Positions 27,816-35,700 of a DNA stretch of 64,000 bases are shown here, one piece after another. A program made the translations under genes and the position numbers. The stretch spans positions 944,001 to 1,008,000 of the forward strand of contig NZ_CP150265.1 of NCBI RefSeq assembly GCF_037976325.1, given 5' to 3'. Numbering within the stretch: the stretch's first letter is position 1; the number at the start of each line of letters is the position of its first letter. The notes beneath the pieces are model-generated. The model was not told the DNA's origin and made no database searches. It was given only the letters and a program-made list of their open reading frames with translations. The DNA is from Paenibacillus sp. FSL K6-3182 (GTDB taxonomy: Bacteria; Bacillota; Bacilli; Paenibacillales; Paenibacillaceae).

Positions 27816-28781
27816 ATGAACAAATTGTCTGCAGCCATAAACAAAAAAGAAAGGTTTAGGCTAACCGTGACGCAGAAGAGGGATCTGATGGGCTGGGTTT
27901 TTGTCAGTCCTTTTGTACTCGGATTTCTCCTGCTGTTTCTGGGTATATTCATTGATTCGTTGCGATTTAGCTTCATGGATGTGAATCTTCTAACCCAAGG
28001 CGGATTTTCGGAAAAATTCATTGGGCTGGACAATTACCATCAAATTTTAAGAGTGGACCCTAACTTTAACAAGCAGCTTTACGGTGCTGTTCAGAACATG
28101 TTATTCGATATTCCGATTATCGTCATGTACAGCTTGTTTATTGCCGTTTTGTTAAATATGAAAATGAAGGGCCGAGGCATTTTTAGAGCGATTTTTTTCG
28201 TGCCCGTTATTTTGGCAACTGGAATCATTGATAAAGCTGATTTAAGCAACTCGATTATGAATGCTTATCAGAGTATCCCAGGGCTTGATACGGGCGCGTC
28301 TATCGTGACTGAATCGGCAGGCGGGATGTTCAGCAATCTGGAGCTAAAAAAATATATGTTCCAAATGCTGGATTTCAGTCCTGCGCTCGTTAATATAACG
28401 GTTGGCGCTGCGGAAAATATATTTGCCGTCATTAATAGTTCAGGCGTGCAAATTCTTATTTTCTTGGCAGGACTGCAAGCAATTTCATCCTCCATCTACG
28501 AATCGGCCAAAATCGAAGGCTGTTCCGCTTGGGAGTGCTTTTGGAAAATTACATTTCCGCTGATCAGTCCGTTGATTCTAGTCAATATCATTTATTCGAT
28601 TATTGATTCCTTTACAGGAAGCAAAAACCAAATTATGCACAGCATTACGAACGCGATGAAGCTTGGTCAATATGGAACAGCCTCGGCTATGGCATGGATT
28701 TATTTTCTGGTAGCAGCAGTATTCCTTGTCGTCATTGGCTTTTTTGTCAGCAGATTCGTCTTTTATCAGAATAGGGAGTGA
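27816..28781 (+). CDS. Sugar ABC transporter permease, MalF-like (pair 2)
   Basis: The 321-residue protein has about six membrane helices and an EAA-like loop (YESAKIEGCSAWECFWKITFPL, about 227-248). It contains a long external loop with AYQSIPGLDTGASIVTESAG (about 149-168), a feature seen in some permeases of the LplB/YtcP type. The start follows GAGGAGG. It is the second permease pair of the locus and lies downstream of the DUF5696-like gene, so it may import a product of that enzyme. Confidence 0.85.
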   Translation: MNKLSAAINKKERFRLTVTQKRDLMGWVFVSPFVLGFLLLFLGIFIDSLRFSFMDVNLLTQGGFSEKFIGLDNYHQILRVDPNFNKQLYGAVQNMLFDIPIIVMYSLFIAVLLNMKMKGRGIFRAIFFVPVILATGIIDKADLSNSIMNAYQSIPGLDTGASIVTESAGGMFSNLELKKYMFQMLDFSPALVNITVGAAENIFAVINSSGVQILIFLAGLQAISSSIYESAKIEGCSAWECFWKITFPLISPLILVNIIYSIIDSFTGSKNQIMHSITNAMKLGQYGTASAMAWIYFLVAAVFLVVIGFFVSRFVFYQNRE

Positions 28782-28786
28782 AAAAT

Positions 28787-29728
28787 ATGCGGGCTAAATA
28801 TTTAAATCTGCATGCAATAAATGGCTTGTTCTGGTCGGTTATTCGCTATTTGCTTCTCATTGGGCTGGCGTTTCTTATCTTATATCCGCTGCTCGTAAAG
28901 CTCTCTAACAGCTTTATGAGCCCGCAGGATTTGATAGATGGCACGGTGCGCTTCATCCCTAGGCAGTTTACATGGTTTAATTACAAAACAGTCATCGAAT
29001 ATACGTCCTTTTTTAAAGGGCTGTCGAACACGTTCGGCATTTCCTTTCTAAGCGGCATCATTCAAATGCTGGTTTGTACGATGGTCGGCTATGGGCTTGC
29101 GCGGTTTAACTTTAAAGGAAAAAGCGTCATATTTTCTTTAGTGGTGCTTACGATTTTAATTCCGCCGCAAACGTATATGATCTCTCTTTATATGAAGTTC
29201 AGCTTCTTTGATTTATTTGGTCTGATGTCTACCTTTACAGGGGGAACGGTTAGGCTGATGGATTCAATGTGGCCTATGGCGATTTTATCGATGATCGGTT
29301 TTGGATTCAAAAACGGGCTTTATATATTAATCATGCGGCAATATTTCAAAGGAATACCGAAAGAGCTAGAGGAAGCTGCCTATGTGGACGGCTCGGGCTT
29401 GTTTCGGACGTTCAGCATGATCATTCTTCCGCTCTCATTTTCCATGATGATTACGATCTTTGTATTCTCCTTCTCGTGGCAGTGGACGGATAGCTTCTAT
29501 TCCTCGATGTTCTTCAGCCAGTTCAAGCTGTTATCGAATTCACTGCTGGTCGGATTTGAAGGCTTGATGCTGGAGGGCGCCACCCTTGGGCTGAAGCATG
29601 GTCAGCCTCTGACAGCCACCTTAACGAACACGATGTCATTATTAGTTGTTATTCCATTAATCATTGTGTATTTGTTTGCGCAAAAATACCTCGTAGAGGG
29701 TATTGAGCATAGCGGAATTGTGGGTTAA
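28787..29728 (+). CDS. Sugar ABC transporter permease, MalG-like (pair 2)
   Basis: The 313-residue protein has six predicted helices and the EAA motif LEEAAYVDGSGLFRTFSMIILPL. ATG 28787 is eight bases after AGGGAG; the in-frame GTG at 28778 overlaps the preceding stop and sits on the ribosome site. It pairs with the permease at 27816. Confidence 0.87.
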   Translation: MRAKYLNLHAINGLFWSVIRYLLLIGLAFLILYPLLVKLSNSFMSPQDLIDGTVRFIPRQFTWFNYKTVIEYTSFFKGLSNTFGISFLSGIIQMLVCTMVGYGLARFNFKGKSVIFSLVVLTILIPPQTYMISLYMKFSFFDLFGLMSTFTGGTVRLMDSMWPMAILSMIGFGFKNGLYILIMRQYFKGIPKELEEAAYVDGSGLFRTFSMIILPLSFSMMITIFVFSFSWQWTDSFYSSMFFSQFKLLSNSLLVGFEGLMLEGATLGLKHGQPLTATLTNTMSLLVVIPLIIVYLFAQKYLVEGIEHSGIVG

Positions 29729-29772
29729 AAGGTGGAAGCCTGCAAGAAGAAGGGACGGATGAGGTGAATTTT

Positions 29773-30882
29773 ATGAAAAGCATATGCATGCTGCTTGTCG
29801 GCAGTTTTTTCTTGACAGGCTGCAATGGAAATGAGGAGCGCTTGGAAAATTACAATAATCATGCGGAATGGGCGGAAGAGAAGCTCATCGAGCATTATTG
29901 GAATGAGAATGGAAAGCTGATGAACAACGCTTATCCTTATAGCAAAGAACGCGAGGAGAGCCTAAACTATTGGTGGAAGGCTCATGCCGTGGATGCCATG
30001 ATGGATGGGTATGAGAGAACGGGTGATGCTGCTTATACCGATAGGGCAGAGGGGATCGTCAAAAGCATTATTAAAAAAAATGGGTCATTGTTTAATGAAT
30101 TTTATGATGATATGGAATGGCTCGCTCTTGCAGCGCTGAGGCTTTATGATGCAACCAAAAGCGAGACGGTTAAAGGTTATGTGGTAAAGCTGTGGAATGA
30201 TATTAAGACCGCTTGGTGGGAAGATGAGCTGGGCGGCATGGCTTGGAAGAAGGATCAACGAGACAGCCGGAATGCATGCTCGAACGGGCCGGCAGCTATT
30301 TTGGCTGCAAGGATGTATGAGTATTTTGGCGATAAGGAAGATCTGGAGTGGGCCAAAAAGATATATGATTGGCAGAAGAAAAATTTGGTTGATCCTGAAA
30401 GCGGTCTTGTGTATGATGGCCTTAAGCTGGAAGAGAATGGTGATCTTAATGTCAATAAGAAATGGATATTCACCTATAACCAAGGCACTTATATAGGCGC
30501 GGCGGTTGAACTTTATAAGCATACAAATGATAAGACGTATTTGGCAGATGCGGAGAAAACCGCTGCCTCGGCTATGAAATATCATACGGTTGCTGAGACC
30601 GGAATGATGAAGGAAGAAGGAACCGGAGACGGTGGACTGTTCAAAGGCATATTCATTCGTTATCTAATCCATTTGTATGAAGTCAACGAAAGCGTCCAAA
30701 TTAAAGAAATGATCTTTCATAATGCGGATACACTGCTCTCGAAAGGCAGCACGAAGGAAATTGGCTTGTTTGGCCCCGCTTGGGATTTGCCTCATCAGGA
30801 GCCTCTGGATATATCCGTGCAATTGAGCGGAGTTTTCTTAATAGAAGCCGCAGCCAAAATAGAAAGACTAGATTCGGAATAA
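29773..30882 (+). CDS. GH76 alpha-1,6-mannanase-like lipoprotein
   Basis: The 369-residue protein begins at ATG 29773, six bases after GAGGTG; GTG 29764 is part of that site. The signal ends in lipobox LTGC (Cys17), so it is surface-anchored. The fold is a GH76 (alpha/alpha)6 barrel: NYWWKAHAVDAMMDGYERTGD, the catalytic Asp pair in FYDDMEW, NGPAAILAARMY and TYNQGTYIGAAVELY. GH76 enzymes cleave internal alpha-1,6-mannoside bonds of fungal-type mannan. It probably trims polymer at the cell surface next to the transporters. Confidence 0.88.
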   Translation: MKSICMLLVGSFFLTGCNGNEERLENYNNHAEWAEEKLIEHYWNENGKLMNNAYPYSKEREESLNYWWKAHAVDAMMDGYERTGDAAYTDRAEGIVKSIIKKNGSLFNEFYDDMEWLALAALRLYDATKSETVKGYVVKLWNDIKTAWWEDELGGMAWKKDQRDSRNACSNGPAAILAARMYEYFGDKEDLEWAKKIYDWQKKNLVDPESGLVYDGLKLEENGDLNVNKKWIFTYNQGTYIGAAVELYKHTNDKTYLADAEKTAASAMKYHTVAETGMMKEEGTGDGGLFKGIFIRYLIHLYEVNESVQIKEMIFHNADTLLSKGSTKEIGLFGPAWDLPHQEPLDISVQLSGVFLIEAAAKIERLDSE

Positions 30883-30899
30883 GTTAGTATTGACGTAGC

Positions 30900-30924
30900 G
30901 GGGCGACGGCAGCGCCGTTGCTCC
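30900..30924 (+). terminator. GC-rich hairpin ending the transport operon
   Basis: GGGGCGACGGC pairs with GCCGTTGCTCC (two G-U pairs) around AGC, followed by ATTTCGCCTTTT. The T-run is poor, so termination may be partial. Confidence 0.6.
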
Positions 30925-30942
30925 ATTTCGCCTTTTCATATA

Positions 30943-30990
30943 TTGATGTCGTGATAATAAAGTTGTATAGTTGATATATCAAGATACTAT
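30943..30990 (+). promoter_or_regulatory. Promoter and palindromic operator of the GntR-type regulator
   Basis: TTGATG (30943-30948) and TATAGT (30966-30971) are 17 bases apart. TTGTAT/TACTAT with a 16-base spacer is an alternative. The perfect palindrome TTGATATATCAA (30971-30982) lies at the start point or in the spacer, consistent with autorepression. Confidence 0.55.
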
Positions 30991-31008
30991 GACAAGGTAG
31001 GTCAGCTG

Positions 31009-32151
31009 ATGGATAATCCTTTATATGAGCAGATTTATAATTATATTTTTCAAAAAATCAATGACGGTGAATTGAAAAAAGGGGAGCGTGTTCCTTCGGA
31101 AAAAGAACTTGCTGCCCATTTTAACGTTAGCCGAATTACGTCTAAGAAAGCGCTGGAGATGCTCTCGCAGTATAAACTCATTGAGAGAATACAAGGGAAG
31201 GGCTCCTTTGTGGCGGAGGTTTTGCCTGATCTGCAAGAAACGAAGCTGCAGAAGCAGTCAGAAAGCGTAGAAGCGAGGCCGGAAGATGAGGTTGTGCGCA
31301 TTGTTGGTGTGATTCTGCCCGACTTTGGCGATTCGTTTGGTGCTGATCTTATTCGCGGAATAGAAGAGCAATGCGCGATTAGCGGCTGCGTCATGATGAT
31401 GAAGCTGACTTACGATAATCGTGATGAAGAAGAAGCTGCCATTCGTGCTTTTGTGAAGCTTGGTGTCGATGGCATTGTCGTATTCCCAGGCCACGGCGAG
31501 CACTATAATGCTGAAGTGCTTAGACTCGTATTAAACGGTTTCCCTATTGTGTTAGTAGACAGGTATTTGAAGGGGATTGCGGCTACCGCTGTGTATACAG
31601 ACAACAGAAAGGCAGCCTTCGACCTTACGAATATTTTGCTGAATCAAGAGGGCCGGCATGTCGGTTTCTTATCGACGCCTGCAGACAATACGACGACGAT
31701 TGAAGACCGAATACAAGGTTTTAATGATGCGTGCATGCAGCGTGGGTTTACACCTAAACCTGAACATATTATGACGAATCTATACAGCTCTTTGCCGCAA
31801 TCGTTTCAAACGATTAAAGTACAGTATGATATTGAGACGGTACGCCATTTCGTGGAAATTAACAAGGATCTTAATGCGTATGTCGTTACGGAATATAATC
31901 TTGCTCTTATTTTAAGGGAAGCGCTATTGTCCCTAAAGAAACGGATTCCGGAAGACTATCAAATTGTTTGCTTTGACTCTCCGAGTCAGCCGTTTGGCGA
32001 TTATTTGTTTACTCATGTTCGCCAGAACGAGCGTGATACAGGCAGGAGAGCTGTCGAAATATTACAGCGTGTTTGGAATAATGAGACTACGGAATTGAAC
32101 AATATTGTGGAGCACGAGATTGTTCAAGGAAATTCTACCGTATCTATTTAA
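31009..32151 (+). CDS. GntR/LacI-hybrid regulator of the mannan locus
   Basis: The 380-residue protein has a GntR winged helix (1-70, PLYEQIYNYIFQKINDGELK, VPSEKELAAHFNVSRITSKKAL, IQGKGSFVAE). It is fused to a LacI-type sugar-binding domain (about 95-380), the AraR arrangement. It lies between the surface GH76 and the two other GH76 genes, so a manno-oligosaccharide effector is likely. A palindromic operator-like site sits in its own promoter, and related motifs precede the GH76 gene at 32397 and the GH125 gene at 15256. Confidence 0.87.
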   Translation: MDNPLYEQIYNYIFQKINDGELKKGERVPSEKELAAHFNVSRITSKKALEMLSQYKLIERIQGKGSFVAEVLPDLQETKLQKQSESVEARPEDEVVRIVGVILPDFGDSFGADLIRGIEEQCAISGCVMMMKLTYDNRDEEEAAIRAFVKLGVDGIVVFPGHGEHYNAEVLRLVLNGFPIVLVDRYLKGIAATAVYTDNRKAAFDLTNILLNQEGRHVGFLSTPADNTTTIEDRIQGFNDACMQRGFTPKPEHIMTNLYSSLPQSFQTIKVQYDIETVRHFVEINKDLNAYVVTEYNLALILREALLSLKKRIPEDYQIVCFDSPSQPFGDYLFTHVRQNERDTGRRAVEILQRVWNNETTELNNIVEHEIVQGNSTVSI

Positions 32152-32165
32152 CATCAGAATAGAAT

Positions 32166-32217
32166 AAAGGGTCGTTTCTTAGAGCTGCCAATAGGGCTCT
32201 TGGAACGGCCTTTTTTT
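32166..32217 (+). terminator. Rho-independent terminator after the GntR-type regulator
   Basis: GGTCGTTTC pairs with GGAACGGCC with an inner GAGC/GCTC stem, followed by TTTTTTT. Confidence 0.8.
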
Positions 32218-32253
32218 GTAGGAAATTATAGTCTGAAATGTGAAGATGACATA

Positions 32254-32265
32254 TTGACATATTAA
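32254..32265. promoter_or_regulatory. GntR operator-like motif upstream of cytoplasmic GH76
   Basis: TTGACATATTAA differs from the palindrome TTGATATATCAA by two transitions. The region 32251-32298 aligns with 15151-15199 upstream of GH125, including an AAGTGCTTT segment where the other has AAGCGCTTA. Confidence 0.5.
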
Positions 32266-32396
32266 CATGTGGAATATAGTATATTATGTGAAAGTGCTTT
32301 ATATTGTACATTTTCAAAGAGGAAGTAATCCCGTGTTAAAGCAGCTTGCAGTTCGCGGGAAACCTAATGGATCAAAGTGAAACGGAGGAAAGGAAG

Positions 32397-33464
32397 ATGG
32401 CAAACAACGTAAAAGCTGCGTTCTGGGAAATGAGAGCGGAGCAGGCTCAACGAACATTGGATTCTCAGTTCTGGAACCCAAGTATCAGCTTATATGACAT
32501 TAAGACGCCATGTCCCGGCGGAGCGTGCAACACGATTTTTCATTATTGGTGGATGGCCCATGCGGTTGAAACGCAGGTGGATGGATGGAACCGTACGGGT
32601 GATTCCATCTATAAGCAAAGGTTGGCTATGCTTCATCAAGGCCTTCTGGAGAGAAACGGCGGAGAATGGCCTAATAATCTATACGATGATATGGAATGGA
32701 TGGCAATTGGCTGGCTTCGCGCGTATTTGATTGATCAAGATGAAACCTACAGGCACACTGCGAAGTTGCTATGGGAGGATATTAAGACGGGATGGAATGA
32801 CCATGTCGGCGGCGGAATTGCTTGGCAAAAAACGCAGCTTGATTATAAAAACACGCCTGCTAATGCTCCTGCGGCTATTTTGGCTGCACGTCTATATCAG
32901 GTATTCGGCAAGCAGGAAGATTTAGAATGGGCAATCAAGATTTACAATTGGCAGAAAGCTGTGCTTGTTGATCCTGAAAGCGGTTTCGTGTGGGATGGCG
33001 CTAACCGTCTAGGCGATGGAACTATTGATAAGGATTGGAAGTTCACTTATTGCCAGGGCGTATTCATTGGAGCAGCAGTTGAGCTGTACAAGATTACGGG
33101 CGAAAAAGGTTATCTTGAAGATGCCATACGGACATGGCAGGCGTCTGTGGAGGAGTTTGCATCGCAGGAAGCTAATGTCCTCCCTGCAGAAGGCGGCGGG
33201 GATGCTGGTTTGTTTAAAGGGATTTTTGTTCGTTACGCAGGCGAGCTGGCCCTTGCGATGGGCAGCGGCAGCGGAAGTGAAGTAGCAGATGTATTGTATG
33301 CAAACGCATCGTCCCTATGGAGCAGCGTTTCGAGCCGGGGGGATATTCTTTTCAGCAAACGGTGGGATGAATCGCTTGAAGAGGAAATAGAGCTCAGCAC
33401 ACAGCTTAGCGGCGTGATCCTGCTCGAAACGGCAGCAGCTTTGGAGAAGGCTGGATTAATATAG
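32397..33464 (+). CDS. GH76 alpha-1,6-mannanase-like enzyme, cytoplasmic
   Basis: The 355-residue protein lacks a signal peptide. It shows GH76 motifs HYWWMAHAVETQVDGWNRTGD, LYDDMEW with the catalytic Asp pair, NAPAAILAARLYQ and TYCQGVFIGAAVELY. It is close in sequence to the lipoprotein GH76 at 29773. ATG 32397 lies eight bases after GGAGG; the ORF extension to 32346 has no ribosome site. Cytoplasmic location suggests it processes imported manno-oligosaccharides together with GH125. It is followed 32 bases later by the secreted GH76. Confidence 0.88.
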   Translation: MANNVKAAFWEMRAEQAQRTLDSQFWNPSISLYDIKTPCPGGACNTIFHYWWMAHAVETQVDGWNRTGDSIYKQRLAMLHQGLLERNGGEWPNNLYDDMEWMAIGWLRAYLIDQDETYRHTAKLLWEDIKTGWNDHVGGGIAWQKTQLDYKNTPANAPAAILAARLYQVFGKQEDLEWAIKIYNWQKAVLVDPESGFVWDGANRLGDGTIDKDWKFTYCQGVFIGAAVELYKITGEKGYLEDAIRTWQASVEEFASQEANVLPAEGGGDAGLFKGIFVRYAGELALAMGSGSGSEVADVLYANASSLWSSVSSRGDILFSKRWDESLEEEIELSTQLSGVILLETAAALEKAGLI

Positions 33465-33496
33465 AGTAGTCTAAGTAGATCCTTGGGAGGTATATC

Positions 33497-34642
33497 ATGA
33501 GTACATCGAAACCAGTAAAGACGTTCCGTTTTGTTGCATTGTCGATTGTTGTTTTATTAATGACGTCCGGTCAAAGCGTCTGGGCCAAACCGAATAAAAA
33601 TCAAAATGCAGAACGGGCTGAAGCGGCTTATCAGGCTCTACAAACCTACTTCTATCAGCCAGACACCAAGCTCTACAGCGAGAACAGCCCACATTCTGGG
33701 AACAATAAATACTCCTACGTTTGGCCTTATGCAGGGACGATGCAGTCAACCGTAGCTTTGGCGAAAATACCTGCGGTGGGCGAGAAATACAAAACCGACA
33801 TTCAGAATCGATTAGATGGTCTAGCTGCATATTGGAATGACACGAAGACACCTGCAGGCTACGATTCTTACGTACGCGCACCGCTTGGCGGAGGCGGGGA
33901 CATCTTTTATGATGATAATGATTGGATCGCAATAGAACTTATAAAAATTTACCGAATTACTGGTGATATTGCAGCTTTAGATAGAGCAAAGCAAATATTT
34001 GAGCTGCAAGTATCCGGCTGGGACACGGATGCCTCTCATGCCTGCCCTGGCGGCGTTTTTTGGACACAGGCATCGTGGAGCAAGGATCGGAATACCGTAT
34101 CGAATGCACCTGCCGCTCAAATAGGACTGTATTTATATGAAATCAGCAAGGATACATACTATTTAGACTGGGCGAAGAAGATGTATAACTGGGTAAATGA
34201 CTGCATGCTGGCGCCTAACGGACTTTACTGGGACCATATTGACCTGAACGGAAATATTAATAAAACACAATGGTCCTATAACCAAGGAACGATGATTGGA
34301 GCCAGCGTACTTTTATACAAAGCAACTGGTGAAAAATCATACTTGAACAGAGCAATAAGCATCGCTGATGCGGCTTTGAAATTTTATGGCAGCTCGCGCC
34401 TCTACACACAGCCGATTATTTTCAATTCAATCTTTTTTGAAAATCTGCTGCTGCTGGATGACATGAACAAAAAATCGAAGTATAAAGAATATATACAGAA
34501 CTATGCGGATGAGGTGTGGACGACGCTTCGGAACCCTCAGACGGGAGTCGTTGAAATCGATCCGAATCGTTCAACTGAACTATTGGAGCAAGCAGCGCTG
34601 GTTACGATCCACGCTCAGCTGGCAGCTGATACGAAAAAGTGA
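33497..34642 (+). CDS. Secreted GH76 endo-alpha-1,6-mannanase-like enzyme
   Basis: The 381-residue protein has a signal peptide (about 1-30, VWA-KP) and no lipobox or wall anchor. The GH76 barrel shows YVWPYAGTMQSTVALAKI, the catalytic pair in FYDDNDW (about 137-143), NAPAAQIGLYLYE and SYNQGTMIGASVLLYKATGE. It is more divergent than the other two GH76 proteins here. As the free secreted member it likely makes the first internal cuts in alpha-1,6-mannan. The start follows GGGAGG. Confidence 0.9.
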   Translation: MSTSKPVKTFRFVALSIVVLLMTSGQSVWAKPNKNQNAERAEAAYQALQTYFYQPDTKLYSENSPHSGNNKYSYVWPYAGTMQSTVALAKIPAVGEKYKTDIQNRLDGLAAYWNDTKTPAGYDSYVRAPLGGGGDIFYDDNDWIAIELIKIYRITGDIAALDRAKQIFELQVSGWDTDASHACPGGVFWTQASWSKDRNTVSNAPAAQIGLYLYEISKDTYYLDWAKKMYNWVNDCMLAPNGLYWDHIDLNGNINKTQWSYNQGTMIGASVLLYKATGEKSYLNRAISIADAALKFYGSSRLYTQPIIFNSIFFENLLLLDDMNKKSKYKEYIQNYADEVWTTLRNPQTGVVEIDPNRSTELLEQAALVTIHAQLAADTKK

Positions 34643-34683
34643 TCAGGTTGATGTGATTCAGTCCTCAATTTAACGTAGTAGAA

Positions 34684-34712
34684 AATGCCTTAGGGATCAT
34701 CCCTAAGGCATT
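34684..34712. terminator. Terminator between convergent GH76 and SDR genes
   Basis: AATGCCTTAGGG pairs perfectly with CCCTAAGGCATT around ATCAT. On the minus strand it is followed by TTTTC, so it best serves the SDR gene. Confidence 0.75.
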
Positions 34713-34735
34713 CCAACCCTGTATGGCTTCTTTTT

Positions 34736-35554
34736 CTATAGCAAGGTTTCTGCCCCATCGATGTAAATTTCGGTTCCAGAGATATGGCTGGATTCCTGCG
34801 ACGCTAAAAATAGCACTAAATCGGCGACCTGCTCAGGCTGCCCGGGACCATGCTCAAGAGGCTGGCTGCCTTCAGGGTAGTTCACGGGTATGGTGATTTT
34901 ATCTACTTGAGGAGTGCGATGGGTGTTTTCCCCAATGTTCGTTTGAATGGCTCCAGGACAAATGGCATTCACACGTATTTTATATCGGGCAAGCTCTAGA
35001 GCAGCCATCTTGGCAAAAGCGACCTGACCTGACTTGGAGGAGCTGTAAGCAGCCATGCCGGCACCTGAAAAATCACGATTGCCATTAATAGAGCTCGTTA
35101 TAATGATGCTCCCGCCGGATTTTTTCATATGGGGGATTGCATATTTGACGGTAAGGAAGGTTCCCTTTAGATTCGTTGTTAGCGTTTCATCCCATGACTC
35201 GGGCGACAGATCTTCAATAGGGGCGAGTGTGCCGTTAATGCCCGCATTAGCGAACACAATATCGATCCGTCCGAAATGCTTTGCGGCAGCTTGGATCGCT
35301 TCTTGCATCCGTTCAGCATTGGCAACATCGGTATCGATGAAAAAGGACTCGCCTCCTAATTCCTTTATTTCTTGCTCTACCTCTTCAGTACGGTTGTGAA
35401 TGAGATCGAGAAGAACGATTTTTGCTCCTTGCTGTGCGAGACGCAGCGCGGTGGCGCGTCCTATGCCGGAACCAGCTCCAGTGATGACCGCAACCTTATC
35501 CATTACACGAAGCTGAGAAGAGCTGGAATCCTTCTGGTTAGCTGCATTGTTCAT
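34736..35554 (-). CDS. SDR-family NAD(P)-dependent oxidoreductase
   Basis: The 272-residue protein is a classical short-chain dehydrogenase. It has a TGAGSGIG cofactor loop (about 25-32), NAGINGT, a catalytic Ser in IIITSSING, YSSSK with Tyr and Lys, and VNAICPGAIQTN. An acidic residue (VLLDL) ending strand 2 suggests NAD(H). An 18-residue polar N-terminal extension precedes the core. The start ATG follows GGAGGG by 11 bases. The substrate is unknown. It is divergent from the GH127 gene, which hints at sugar metabolism, but that is only context. Confidence 0.88.
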   Translation of the reverse strand: MNNAANQKDSSSSQLRVMDKVAVITGAGSGIGRATALRLAQQGAKIVLLDLIHNRTEEVEQEIKELGGESFFIDTDVANAERMQEAIQAAAKHFGRIDIVFANAGINGTLAPIEDLSPESWDETLTTNLKGTFLTVKYAIPHMKKSGGSIIITSSINGNRDFSGAGMAAYSSSKSGQVAFAKMAALELARYKIRVNAICPGAIQTNIGENTHRTPQVDKITIPVNYPEGSQPLEHGPGQPEQVADLVLFLASQESSHISGTEIYIDGAETLL

Positions 35555-35700
35555 TACTAACGATTCCCTCCATTACTAGCTTATTTCCAAAGTAGTATTC
35601 CTTTGGGGCAAATCATTTATTCTTTTAGGAAACGGGTTAAGGATCACTAGCATTGCTAGATGAAATTCAACTACATAAGCAGCATAGAGGAGATGACAAA

